A stretch of DNA of 15,979 nucleotides, from assembly GCA_017474705.1 (NCBI GenBank), contig JAFVHC010000339.1, forward strand, positions 1 to 15,979, in the 5' to 3' direction. This DNA is from Bacillota bacterium (lineage in GTDB: Bacteria > Bacillota > Clostridia > Lachnospirales > Bianqueaceae). Every line of letters starts with the position of its first letter. Position 1 is the stretch's first letter. The notes below the pieces were generated by a model. That model searched no databases and was not told where the DNA came from. It saw only the letters and a program-made list of their open reading frames with translations. The position numbers were made by a program, and so were the translations under genes. Below, piece by piece: positions 7,765-15,849 of the stretch.

Positions 7765-8673
7765 TTATGCAGCCCTTTCATCCTTTTCTCCGGATTTTAG
7801 TTCTGCGAAGAGTATGGAGAAGAGGATCATCAGACCTCCGATGATCATGGTGAGTTTCAGATGTTCATAGCCGAAAAGTATGGAGAAGAGCGTGCCGAAG
7901 ACCGACTCCATGCAGAGGATGAGAGCGGCCTTGGATGCTTCGACATGGACCTGGGCATGTGTCTGCAGAAAGTAACAGAGACAGGTGGAAAAAAGACCAA
8001 GGTACAGGATGGCGAAAGCACCGGTGCGCGCCACGCCCGGAACGGTCAAAAGCCGTATGTCTTCCATGGCCTGCGGCAGTCGGATCAGACAGAGGATCAG
8101 AGCGCATAAAGCAGCGCCTGCCAACTGCCCGAAGGTCAGACGCAGTGCGTCCATGCGGGCAGCGAAGCGATCGATCACGACCATATGCAGGGCAAAGAAA
8201 AAAGCACAGAGCAGCGAAAGAAGATCTCCGGCTTGAAAGACGAATCCTTCCGAGAAATCTACGGAAAGGATGGACACACCGACGAAGCAGATGACAGCAG
8301 AGAAGAAAGCAGCGAGGGAGGGGCGTCTTTTTGCGATCACCCAATAGATGAACGGGACCATGACCACGTTGGTTGCGGTCAAGAAGGCGTTTTTGGAGGG
8401 TGTCGTATAGCGCAGACCGACGGTCTGGATCAAGAAAGAAGCAAACAACAGTACACCGGAGATCAGGCTCATCAAGAGTTCCTGTTTACGAAATCCGCGG
8501 AGTTTGTTATGAAAAAAGAGACCAACGGTCAAGGCTGCGGCAGTGAAGCGGCCGAACATGATGAATGACGAGCTGTATCCGCCGTCGATGGCGGCTTGGG
8601 ACGCGACGAAGCCAGAGCCCCAGATGATCGTGACCAGGACCAGCATCCAGGGAGCTAAACGTTTGATGGACAT
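7765..8673 (-). CDS. EamA/DMT-superfamily transporter
   Basis: A 302-residue membrane protein of the drug/metabolite transporter superfamily with two EamA repeats of about five helices each. Evidence includes the N-terminal 'LVTIIWGSGFVASQAAI', the typical opening of an EamA domain; 'RYTTPSKNAFLTATNVVMVPF' ending the first repeat; and 'VEASKAALILCMESVFGTLFSILFG' in the second repeat, the counterpart of the 'a..as.l....Pv...l' signature. It probably exports a small metabolite across the cytoplasmic membrane; the substrate is unknown. The ATG at 8673 is chosen because AGGAGGTG lies 5 bp upstream (plus-strand 8679-8686). The frame is open further upstream to 8775, but that stretch covers the promoter. 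The gene stands alone, divergent from the ASCH-HD operon and convergent with the ion transporter. Confidence 0.9.
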   Translation of the reverse strand: MSIKRLAPWMLVLVTIIWGSGFVASQAAIDGGYSSSFIMFGRFTAAALTVGLFFHNKLRGFRKQELLMSLISGVLLFASFLIQTVGLRYTTPSKNAFLTATNVVMVPFIYWVIAKRRPSLAAFFSAVICFVGVSILSVDFSEGFVFQAGDLLSLLCAFFFALHMVVIDRFAARMDALRLTFGQLAGAALCALILCLIRLPQAMEDIRLLTVPGVARTGAFAILYLGLFSTCLCYFLQTHAQVHVEASKAALILCMESVFGTLFSILFGYEHLKLTMIIGGLMILFSILFAELKSGEKDERAA

Positions 8674-8678
8674 ATATA

Positions 8679-8686
8679 CACCTCCT
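8679..8686 (-). promoter_or_regulatory. Ribosome binding site fixing the EamA start at 8673
   Basis: Read on the minus strand this is AGGAGGTG, 5 bp before the ATG. It rules out the longer reading frame that begins at 8775. Confidence 0.85.
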
Positions 8687-8706
8687 GTCGGATCGAGCTT
8701 GATCAA

Positions 8707-8735
8707 AGTATAACATAGGTCGAAGTAAAATGCAA
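8707..8735 (-). promoter_or_regulatory. Promoter of the EamA transporter gene
   Basis: On the minus strand TTGCAT (8735-8730) and TATACT (8712-8707) are separated by exactly 17 bp, and a TG one base upstream of the -10 gives it an extended character. It stands back to back with the promoter of the divergent operon, in an AT-rich intergenic region. Confidence 0.7.
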
Positions 8736-8778
8736 TAGTTTTACTAAAAATAACTAAAATAAAATGAGAAAACAATCC

Positions 8779-8807
8779 TTGTCTTTACTTGTGGCAAAGC
8801 TTATAAT
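8779..8807 (+). promoter_or_regulatory. Promoter of the ASCH-HD/ABC exporter operon
   Basis: TTGTCT (8779-8784), a 17-bp spacer and a perfect TATAAT (8802-8807) lie 29 bp upstream of the first start codon. The 43 bp between this -35 box and that of the EamA promoter (8736-8778) is strongly AT-rich and includes two ACTAAAA copies. This could be a regulator site or simply an UP-like element. Confidence 0.7.
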
Positions 8808-8836
8808 AAGCATAATAACAGCAAAAAAGGAGCTTT

Positions 8837-9898
8837 ATGCCTATGCGTGCGGAAACATTATGGGAACGATCCGGTTTGTCGGGCAGTTACGAAGCCTGGG
8901 CTTTTGGAGATGCGCCGGATCTCCTGGCGGAGCTGGTCTGCAGTGGGATCAAAACAGCAACGGCTTCATCTTTTCCTCTGTATGAGGCAGAGGGAGAACC
9001 GATCCCGAAAGAGGGAGAATACAGCATCATCCTGGATAGCAGAGAGGATGCGGTCTGTGTGATCCGTACGACCAAGGTCACGGTCGTTCCGTTCCGGGAC
9101 GTCAGTACTGCGCATGCGTATAAAGAAGGTGAAGACGACCGGACTCTGGAGAGCTGGCGCACCGTCCATCGTGATTTCTTCACAAGAGAAATGAGCGAGA
9201 TCGAGGGTTTTGCCTTCACAGAAGATATGCCCGTGGTCTGCGAGGAATTTGAGATAGTGTATCAACCCTCGTTGGAGGAAGAAGTGCAGAGCCTCTTTGC
9301 CGGAGATGCCTCCGGTCATGACTGGTTCCACACGGAGCGCGTCGTGCGGTTGGCCCGGCAGATCGCTGCGGCGGAAGGCGCGGACGAGGCGCTCTGTGCC
9401 CTGGCAGCCCTGCTGCATGACGTGGACGACTATAAACTGACCGGCGGGGCATTCGGTGCGACAGAGAATGCGGAACGCTTGATGCGGCGGCATGGCGTCC
9501 CGGTGGAAAAGCAGCGGAAGGTATTCGATATCATCCGTAAAGTGTCCTTCAAAGGAGCGGATACGGAGGTGCCCGATACGTTGGAGGGCAAGATCGTGCA
9601 GGATGCGGATCGACTGGACGCCATCGGTGCTATCGGGATCGGCCGTACGTTTGCCTACGGCGGGACCCGCGGACAGCTCATGTATGATCCCGAGATCCGG
9701 CCGCAGCCGGGCAAATCCGCGGAAGAATACCGCAAAAACAGCAATACTACGATCAACCATTTTTATGAGAAACTACTGTTGCTGAAGGATATGATGAATA
9801 CCGAAACAGCACGCCGTATGGCGGAACATCGTCACCAGGTGATGGTAGATTTTTTACATGAATTCTATGCGGAATGGAACGGAGAAACACCCCAGTGA
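8837..9898 (+). CDS. ASCH domain - HD phosphohydrolase fusion protein
   Basis: A 353-residue two-domain protein. Residues 1-145 form an ASCH domain of the bacterial stand-alone type. The 'SGIKTATAS' block holds Lys39 and Thr42, matching in spacing the catalytic Lys21/Thr24 of E. coli YqfB, an N4-acetylcytidine amidohydrolase. Residues from about 150 to 350 form an HD domain like YpgQ/YedJ: His165 in 'GHDWFHTERV', His194-Asp195 in 'LLHDVDDYK' and the acidic cluster Asp256/Asp258/Asp261 in 'QDADRLDAIGAIGIGR'. B. subtilis YpgQ of this family hydrolyses dNTPs to dNMP and pyrophosphate with Mn2+. There is almost no linker between the domains. A role in removing modified nucleosides or nucleotides is inferred from the two families. 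The ATG at 8837 has AAAGGAG (8826-8832) 4 bp before it; the ATG at 8843 (10-bp spacing) is an alternative. First gene of a long operon; its stop overlaps the next start. Confidence 0.85.
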   Translation: MPMRAETLWERSGLSGSYEAWAFGDAPDLLAELVCSGIKTATASSFPLYEAEGEPIPKEGEYSIILDSREDAVCVIRTTKVTVVPFRDVSTAHAYKEGEDDRTLESWRTVHRDFFTREMSEIEGFAFTEDMPVVCEEFEIVYQPSLEEEVQSLFAGDASGHDWFHTERVVRLARQIAAAEGADEALCALAALLHDVDDYKLTGGAFGATENAERLMRRHGVPVEKQRKVFDIIRKVSFKGADTEVPDTLEGKIVQDADRLDAIGAIGIGRTFAYGGTRGQLMYDPEIRPQPGKSAEEYRKNSNTTINHFYEKLLLLKDMMNTETARRMAEHRHQVMVDFLHEFYAEWNGETPQ

Positions 9899-11561
9899 GA
9901 AATGAAATATTGACGCAAAGCTATCGTGAGTTGGATCGGGATATCGTTTTGTTCGAAGGATATGGTCGTAAAGAAAAGGACCTGGTCATCGAGACGCCGG
10001 CTACACAAGCAGAGACGATGGAACGCTATGAGGACCTGTGCCATCGGGCGAAAGAGATCGAAGCCCCGGACCCGGTCTATCAGCTGATCAAGAATCATCT
10101 GAATGACTATCTCGAAGCCATGCGGGAAAAAGTGGAGGCGCCATACCGCAACCCGGCAGGTCGTCTTCTGCACTGCGATGGGGTTTTTCCGCTCTGATGC
10201 GTACCGACTGCCGACCGCTGCAGGAGCGGTTCCAGGACTTTCTGCTGCGTGCCAAGAACCAGCAAACCATATGGGAGACGGTGCGTCCGTTCATGAAAGA
10301 TATAGCCCGGAAGGACTTGATCCGCTGGGCGGATGGACTGACTTTCGCGGCGCAGGATCTCCGTTGGATCGAGGAGGAAGTGCCGGACTGGTTCACTCCC
10401 TTGGGAGAAGAAGCGGTCGACCAGGCAAAGCATGCCTTGTCTGAACTGGCAGATCGCATGCTGGAGTGGCAGACCTGGGCTCGCGCGGAACTGATCACGG
10501 AAACGGCTCCTGCAGTAGAACAGGTGCCGGATGCGGAGCGCTTTGTCCAGATGGAAGAAGATGAGTATCGCCGCCTCCTTCATGACAAGCTTGGTGTCGA
10601 ATTGGACGAACTGCAGGCCTGGTATGAGCAGGAGATCGAGAAAACACGTGCGGACGTGCTGGAATGTGCGGCCCGTGCCATCCGTCAGGCAGGTGTGGAT
10701 GAACCACTGCCGCAGACGGTGGGGGCGGCCAATGAACTGTTGTGGAAGTATGCGGGTCCGTGTGACAGCCCGGAAGAAATGTTCGCCCGAGCCAAAGTCT
10801 ATCTTGCCCGTACCCGCGCATTGGCCCATGAATATGTGGACTTGCCGGAGGATGAGCAGTGCGTCTGTCTGAAGGTCCCTTCGCAGCTCAGGGAATCCTA
10901 TCCCTGGGGTGGATATGAAAATGGAGACGTCCACCAGAGGCCGATCGTCGGTCAGATGTTCCTGAACCAGTATAATTATCAGCAGATCACCGATGGATGG
11001 ATCAAGATGAACGCCATGCATGAGACCTACCCCGGGCATCATGTGCAGTTCGTGCGCGCGATCACAGATCCGCTGCCGCAGACATTGAAGATCGGTGCCA
11101 AGCATATCCCGCTGATCGAAGGAACGGCCCATCGTACGGAGCGGGCGTTCGAGTGGATCTTTGGTGAAGACCCCTGGTTCCCTCTGTTCGTAGCCTACCG
11201 CAGACATCATACTTCGGTGCGTATCAAAGCAGATCTGATGCTTTTCTATTTTGGAAAGTCCGTGGAAGATGCCACCCGACTGTACATGGATGAGCTGGGC
11301 TTCGCCCGACATGTTGCCCGAGGTCAGGTGCAGTCGCAGTTGAACACGCCCGGCTACTTTACCTGCTATTACTATGGTATGAAAAAACTCTGCGACTGGG
11401 AAGCAGAGTTTGGGTATAACAAAAAAGACTTCACGGAACTTTTGTTCTCCATCGGCAATATGAGCATGGAGAACGTGCGGTTGTATCTGGAACTGTCCGA
11501 AGAAGATAAAGAGCGGTTCCGCAAGGACTTTCCCAGCCTTTTGATGGAGGCAGGAGCATGA
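9895..11561 (+). pseudogene. DUF885-family putative metallopeptidase, split by a frameshift at 10180-10190
   Basis: Two adjacent reading frames together make one DUF885 protein of about 555 residues, the family's usual size. The N-terminal part (9895-10197, 100 residues) starts at a GTG that overlaps the previous stop as GTGA, with GGAG 10 bp upstream. It ends in '...PYRNPAGRLLHCDGVFPL'. The C-terminal part is open in the -1 frame, where the sequence just before its first ATG (10197) reads 'FSALMRTDCRPLQERF', the natural continuation. The break lies at GGGG-TTTTT-CC (10180-10190); one extra base in the run would restore a single frame. The C-terminal part carries the family's 'HETYPGHH' motif (His275-His282 of that part), the presumed metal/active site. 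The TGA and downstream ATG overlap by one base (10195-10199), so the second part might still be made by reinitiation. True mutation, sequence error and slippage at the T-run cannot be told apart here. The cell role of DUF885 proteins is not established. Confidence 0.75.
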
Positions 11562-12286
11562 TCCGGGCTTTGCTTTGGGACGTGGATGGAACGTTATTGA
11601 ACTTCAAAGCTGCGGAGAAGGCCGCGATCCAAACCTTGTTTGCGGAATATGGGTTTGGTGACTGCACAGATGCAATGCTCGCCACCTACGCAGAGATCAA
11701 CGATGCGTACTGGAAAAAACTGGAACGCGGTGAGATGGAAAAACCGCAGATCCTGGTGCGGCGGTTCGAGGATTTCTTCTCTGTGATCGGCGTGGATCCG
11801 GGGGTGGCGGCTGCTTTCAACAAAAAGTACCAGCTCGCCCTGGGGGATACCATCGTTTTCTGTGATGAAGCGGACCAAATCGTGGCAGACCTGAAGGGCA
11901 GGATCCCGCAGTACGGCGCCAGCAACGGGACCTTGGCCGCCCAGACCAAGAAACTTGAACGGTCAGGTCTGGATCAACTTCTGGACGGTGCCTTCATCTC
12001 GGACCAGATCGGATTCGAGAAGCCGGACGCCAGATTCTTCATCCCGGTATTTGAACGGTTGGAAGCGGATGTCCCAGGGATCCGTAAAGACGAGATCCTG
12101 ATCGTCGGAGATTCATTGACCAGCGATATCCGGGGCGGTGTCAATGCAGGGATCCGTACCTGCTGGTATCATCCCGAAGTCGCTGCAGGCGCTGCGGTGG
12201 ACGAAACGGCAGAGCGGCCGCACATCGACTATGAGATCCGGGATCTGCATGAGATCTACGACATCCTCGATCTGACTACATCGTAA
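11558..12286 (+). CDS. yjjG: HAD-family noncanonical pyrimidine nucleotidase, YjjG-like
   Basis: A 242-residue haloacid-dehalogenase phosphatase. All four HAD motifs are seen: motif I Asp8-x-Asp10 in 'LLWDVDGTLLNF', motif II Ser122 in 'GASNGT', motif III Lys155 in 'GFEKPD', and motif IV Asp185 and Asp190 in 'VGDSLTSDIRGG'. The 'WDVDGTLLNFKAAEKAAI' opening and overall length fit the YjjG subfamily, a house-cleaning enzyme that dephosphorylates dUMP, dTMP and noncanonical pyrimidine nucleoside monophosphates. The start ATG overlaps the DUF885 stop (ATGA), implying translational coupling. Its place downstream of an ASCH-HD protein hints at a shared nucleotide-sanitation role. Subfamily assignment is from pattern recognition; another HAD subgroup is possible. 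Confidence 0.82.
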   Translation: MIRALLWDVDGTLLNFKAAEKAAIQTLFAEYGFGDCTDAMLATYAEINDAYWKKLERGEMEKPQILVRRFEDFFSVIGVDPGVAAAFNKKYQLALGDTIVFCDEADQIVADLKGRIPQYGASNGTLAAQTKKLERSGLDQLLDGAFISDQIGFEKPDARFFIPVFERLEADVPGIRKDEILIVGDSLTSDIRGGVNAGIRTCWYHPEVAAGAAVDETAERPHIDYEIRDLHEIYDILDLTTS

Positions 12287-12298
12287 GGAGTACGATCC

Positions 12299-14059
12299 AT
12301 GAAAAAACTGATCGTATATTTGAAAGAATACAAGCTTGAATCCATTCTGGGACCACTGTTCAAGCTGCTGGAGGCATCCTTCGACTTGATCGTACCGCTG
12401 GTCATGGCGGCGATCATCGACAAAGGTATTGCTGCCGGCGATAAGAGCATGATCTTCAAAATGGGCGGTGTACTGGTCGCGTTGGCGCTCGTTGGCATGA
12501 TCTGTGCATTCACAGCCCAATATTTCTCCGCAAAAGCGGCCGTAGGCTTCTCTTCAAAGGTCCGGCATGCATTGTTCTCCCATATTCAGGAGCTTTCCTA
12601 TGCGGATCAGGATCATACCGGGACAGCCACGTTCATCACCCGGCTGACCAGCGACATCAACCAGATCCAGAATGGACTGAACCTGGCGCTGCGTCTGCTT
12701 TTGCGCTCACCGTTCATCGTATTCGGTGCCATGGTCATGGCCTTTACCGTCAATGCGCGGGCTGCTCTGATCTTCGTGGTCACGATCCCGCTGCTTTCCG
12801 TGGTGGTCTTTGGGGTGATGTTGGTCTCCATTCCGCTGTTCAGAAAGGTGCAGTCTGCACTGGACGATGTTCTGGGCATCACGCGAGAGAATCTCACCGG
12901 CAGCCGGGTCATCCGGGCGTTCAACAAGGAAGCGGCGGAGGCCGAGGACTTCGATACCAAGAATGAGACCCTGTGGAACCTGCAGCTGTATGTGGGAAGG
13001 ATCTCGGCGATCATGAGCCCGGTCACCTATGTGATCATCAATGCGGCGACTCTGGTGCTGCTGTGGAGCGGTGCCATCAAGGTCGACCGAGGCATCCTGA
13101 CGCAAGGGCAGGTGATCGCTCTGGTCAACTATATGTCACAGATCCTGATCGAACTGGTCAAACTGGCCAACCTGATCATCCAGATCAATAAAGCACTGGC
13201 TTGTGCGAACCGCGTGCAGGCCGTGCTGGATATCGAACCGTCCCAAACGTTCGGCACACTGGGTGAAAACACGACAGTGCTGCCCGCCGGTGCTTTTTCG
13301 TTGACACCGGACACGGTGGTGGCCTTCCAGCATGCCTGCCTGACCTATCCCGGGGCCGGCGCGGAGGCTTTGACCGATATCAATCTCAGAGTCATGAAAG
13401 GGCAGACCATCGGTATCATCGGCGGTACCGGCTCCGGAAAGACTTCTGTCATCAACATGATCCCGCGTTTCTATGATGCGACCGATGGTGAGGTGCGCGT
13501 GGAAGAACAGCCGGTCCAGTATTATTTAAAGGAAGCGCTGCGCGCGAAGATCGGTCTGGTGCCGCAGAAAGCACAATTGTTCCAGGGGACGATCCGGGAG
13601 AACCTGCTTTGGGGCAATCCGGACGCGTCGGAGGAAGCACTGCAGAAGGCGCTCGAGATATCGCAGGCGAAAGAATTCGTGGACCAGAAAGAGGGCGGAC
13701 TGGATGCTGTGGTCGAACAGAATGGCCGCAATCTGTCCGGTGGACAGAGACAGCGTCTGACCATCGCCCGTGCGTTGGTCCGGCAGCCTGAGATTCTCAT
13801 CCTGGACGACAGTGCTTCTGCGCTGGACTTCGCTACGGACGCGAAGCTGCGACAGGCACTTGAGCACCTGGATCCCAAACCGACGACCTTCATCGTATCG
13901 CAGCGGACATCTTCCATCATGCATGCGGATCAGATCCTGGTCCTGGATGATGGTGCGCAGGTCGGCCTGGGTACCCATGAGGAATTGTTGGAGAAATGCG
14001 AGGTCTATAAAGAGATCTATTACTCCCAGTTCCCGAAAAAGGAGGAGGTAGGTGCGTGA
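12299..14059 (+). CDS. Heterodimeric ABC exporter half-transporter with degenerate ATP site
   Basis: A 586-residue half-transporter: a six-helix exporter membrane domain (about residues 1-310) followed by an ATPase domain. Motifs: Walker A 'GGTGSGKTS' (375-383), signature 'LSGGQ' (479-483) and Walker B 'ILILDDSAS', where Asp504 replaces the catalytic Glu. The switch residue is Gln535 in 'IVSQRTSS' instead of His. The same two substitutions mark the TM287 subunit of the TM287/TM288 exporter and related BmrCD/LmrCD proteins. So this chain supplies the Walker A/B side of the non-hydrolysing site. Together with the next gene product it should form an exporter for lipids, peptides or drugs. The start follows AAGGAG by 9 bp and lies 12 bp after the HAD gene. 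Substrate unknown. Confidence 0.92.
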   Translation: MKKLIVYLKEYKLESILGPLFKLLEASFDLIVPLVMAAIIDKGIAAGDKSMIFKMGGVLVALALVGMICAFTAQYFSAKAAVGFSSKVRHALFSHIQELSYADQDHTGTATFITRLTSDINQIQNGLNLALRLLLRSPFIVFGAMVMAFTVNARAALIFVVTIPLLSVVVFGVMLVSIPLFRKVQSALDDVLGITRENLTGSRVIRAFNKEAAEAEDFDTKNETLWNLQLYVGRISAIMSPVTYVIINAATLVLLWSGAIKVDRGILTQGQVIALVNYMSQILIELVKLANLIIQINKALACANRVQAVLDIEPSQTFGTLGENTTVLPAGAFSLTPDTVVAFQHACLTYPGAGAEALTDINLRVMKGQTIGIIGGTGSGKTSVINMIPRFYDATDGEVRVEEQPVQYYLKEALRAKIGLVPQKAQLFQGTIRENLLWGNPDASEEALQKALEISQAKEFVDQKEGGLDAVVEQNGRNLSGGQRQRLTIARALVRQPEILILDDSASALDFATDAKLRQALEHLDPKPTTFIVSQRTSSIMHADQILVLDDGAQVGLGTHEELLEKCEVYKEIYYSQFPKKEEVGA

Positions 14060-15849
14060 TGACAGTCATAAACTCCTCTCAGAAAGAGACCCTGCGTAAG
14101 GTGCTGCGGGCGATCCGCCCCTATCGTGTGTATCTCATTGGATCCATCCTGCTGGCGGCGGTCACCGTTGTGCTCACCCTGTACATCCCGATCCTGATCG
14201 GTCAGGCGGTGGACCATATCGCTGCGCCCGGCAGGGTCAGCTTTGACAAGCTAAAGCCCATCCTCCTACGCGGCGGCATCATCATCGTGATCACGGCCGC
14301 GGCGCAGTGGGTCATGAATATTTGCAACAATCGTCTGACATACAATATCGTGCGCGACGTGCGCCGGGACGCCTTCCGCAAGATCGGGGTCCTGCCACTG
14401 TCCTACATCGACGCGCACCCCACCGGCGAGATCGTGAGCCGGGTCATCGCGGATGCGGACCAGTTCGCGGACGGCCTTTTGATGGGTTTCACCCAGTTGT
14501 TCACCGGTGTCCTGACCATCATCGGGACTTTGGGCTTCATGCTGTCGGTTAACTGGCTGATCACCATCGTCGTAGTGGTGATCACGCCGATCTCGTTGTT
14601 CGTAGCTGCGTTCATCGCGAAGCGTACCTTTACCATGTTCCGCCTGCAGTCGGAGACCCGCGGCGAGCAGACGGCGTTGATCGATGAAATGATCGGCGGT
14701 CAGAAGGTAGTGCAGGCCTTCGGACACGAGAAAGCGGCCATCAGCCGGTTCGCTGAAGTCAACGAGCGGCTGCGCAGATATTCCCTGCGCGCTACATTCT
14801 TTTCCTCTTTGACCAATCCGGCGACACGTTTCGTCAACAGTCTGGTCTATGCCGGCGTCGGCGTCGTGGGTGCGTTCTCGGCCTTAAGAGGCCTGCTGAC
14901 GATCGGACAGCTGTCTGCTTTCTTAAGCTACGCGAACCAGTATACCAAGCCTTTCAATGAGATCTCCGGTGTAGTGACCGAACTGCAGAACGCGCTTGCC
15001 TGCGCGGCCCGTCTCTTTGAACTGATCGAAGAAGAGCCGCAGACACCGGATGCTGATCCGGCGGAAGCGCTGGGTTCTGTGGATGAGAATGGTGTGCGCC
15101 GGGCAGAAGGCCGCGTCGAGATCGAGAACGTCTCCTTCTCCTATGTTCCGGAGCAGCGGTTGATCGAAAACTTTAACCTGAAAGTTGCACCTGGCCAGCG
15201 GGTGGCTATCGTTGGACCGACAGGCTGCGGCAAGACCACCATGATCAACCTGCTCATGCGCTTCTATGATCCGCAGAAAGGCGCGATCTATGTGGATGGC
15301 ACGGACGTTCAGAAAGCAACGCGCAAGGACCTGCGGTCTCAATATGGCATGGTCCTGCAGGAGACCTGGCTGAAGGCCGGCACGATCCGTGAGAACATCG
15401 TGTTCGGCAAGCCGGATGCCACTGAGGATGAAATGATCGCAGCGGCAAAGGCATCCCATGCGGACAGCTTCATCAGGCGCCTACCGCAGGGGTATGATAC
15501 GGTGATCGGCGAAGAGGGAGGCGGCCTGTCCCAGGGACAGAAGCAGCTTCTGTGCATCACACGGCTGATGCTAGCGCTGCCGCCCATGCTGATCCTGGAC
15601 GAAGCCACGTCTTCCATCGATACCCGCACGGAGATCCGCATCCAGCGGGCCTTTGCGAAGATGATGCAGGGCCGTACCAGTTTTATCGTTGCACACCGCC
15701 TGTCCACCATCCAGGAGGCGGATATCATCCTGGTCATGCGGGACGGCCGCATCGTGGAACAGGGCGATCATGAGAGCCTGCTGAAACGAGGCGGATTCTA
15801 TGCGGAACTGTATAACAGCCAGTTCGCGCTGGGAAGGACAGACGCATGA
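14056..15849 (+). CDS. Heterodimeric ABC exporter half-transporter with consensus ATP site
   Basis: A 597-residue half-transporter, partner of the preceding one: six membrane helices (about residues 15-320), then an ATPase domain with Walker A 'GPTGCGKTT' (387-395), signature variant 'LSQGQ' (491-495), Walker B 'LILDEATSS' with catalytic Glu516, and switch His547 in 'IVAHRLST'. Its own Walker A/B and His, with the LSGGQ of the partner, form the active site; its LSQGQ faces the degenerate site. This arrangement matches TM288. The start is either GTG at 14056, overlapping the previous stop, or the ATG at 14059. A long AAGGAGGAGG site at 14039-14048 serves both with 7 or 10 bp spacing. Tight coupling ensures equal amounts of both subunits. 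Substrate is unknown. Confidence 0.92.
   Translation: MMTVINSSQKETLRKVLRAIRPYRVYLIGSILLAAVTVVLTLYIPILIGQAVDHIAAPGRVSFDKLKPILLRGGIIIVITAAAQWVMNICNNRLTYNIVRDVRRDAFRKIGVLPLSYIDAHPTGEIVSRVIADADQFADGLLMGFTQLFTGVLTIIGTLGFMLSVNWLITIVVVVITPISLFVAAFIAKRTFTMFRLQSETRGEQTALIDEMIGGQKVVQAFGHEKAAISRFAEVNERLRRYSLRATFFSSLTNPATRFVNSLVYAGVGVVGAFSALRGLLTIGQLSAFLSYANQYTKPFNEISGVVTELQNALACAARLFELIEEEPQTPDADPAEALGSVDENGVRRAEGRVEIENVSFSYVPEQRLIENFNLKVAPGQRVAIVGPTGCGKTTMINLLMRFYDPQKGAIYVDGTDVQKATRKDLRSQYGMVLQETWLKAGTIRENIVFGKPDATEDEMIAAAKASHADSFIRRLPQGYDTVIGEEGGGLSQGQKQLLCITRLMLALPPMLILDEATSSIDTRTEIRIQRAFAKMMQGRTSFIVAHRLSTIQEADIILVMRDGRIVEQGDHESLLKRGGFYAELYNSQFALGRTDA

Noticed and set aside
8674..8775. N-terminal extension of the EamA gene to 8775
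   Set aside because: It would translate the promoter and ribosome binding site. The EamA domain begins properly at 8673.
10180..10190. Programmed -1 ribosomal frameshift in the DUF885 gene
   Set aside because: The sequence G-GTT-TTT is not a canonical X-XXY-YYZ slippery heptamer, and I see no clear stimulatory stem right after it. Plain mutation or sequencing error at the homopolymer is simpler, though slippage on TTTTT is not excluded.
10107..11312. 401-residue open frame on the minus strand, antisense to the DUF885 gene
   Set aside because: It is low in recognisable protein features, and the plus-strand frame carries the family motif HETYPGHH. I regard it as a shadow.
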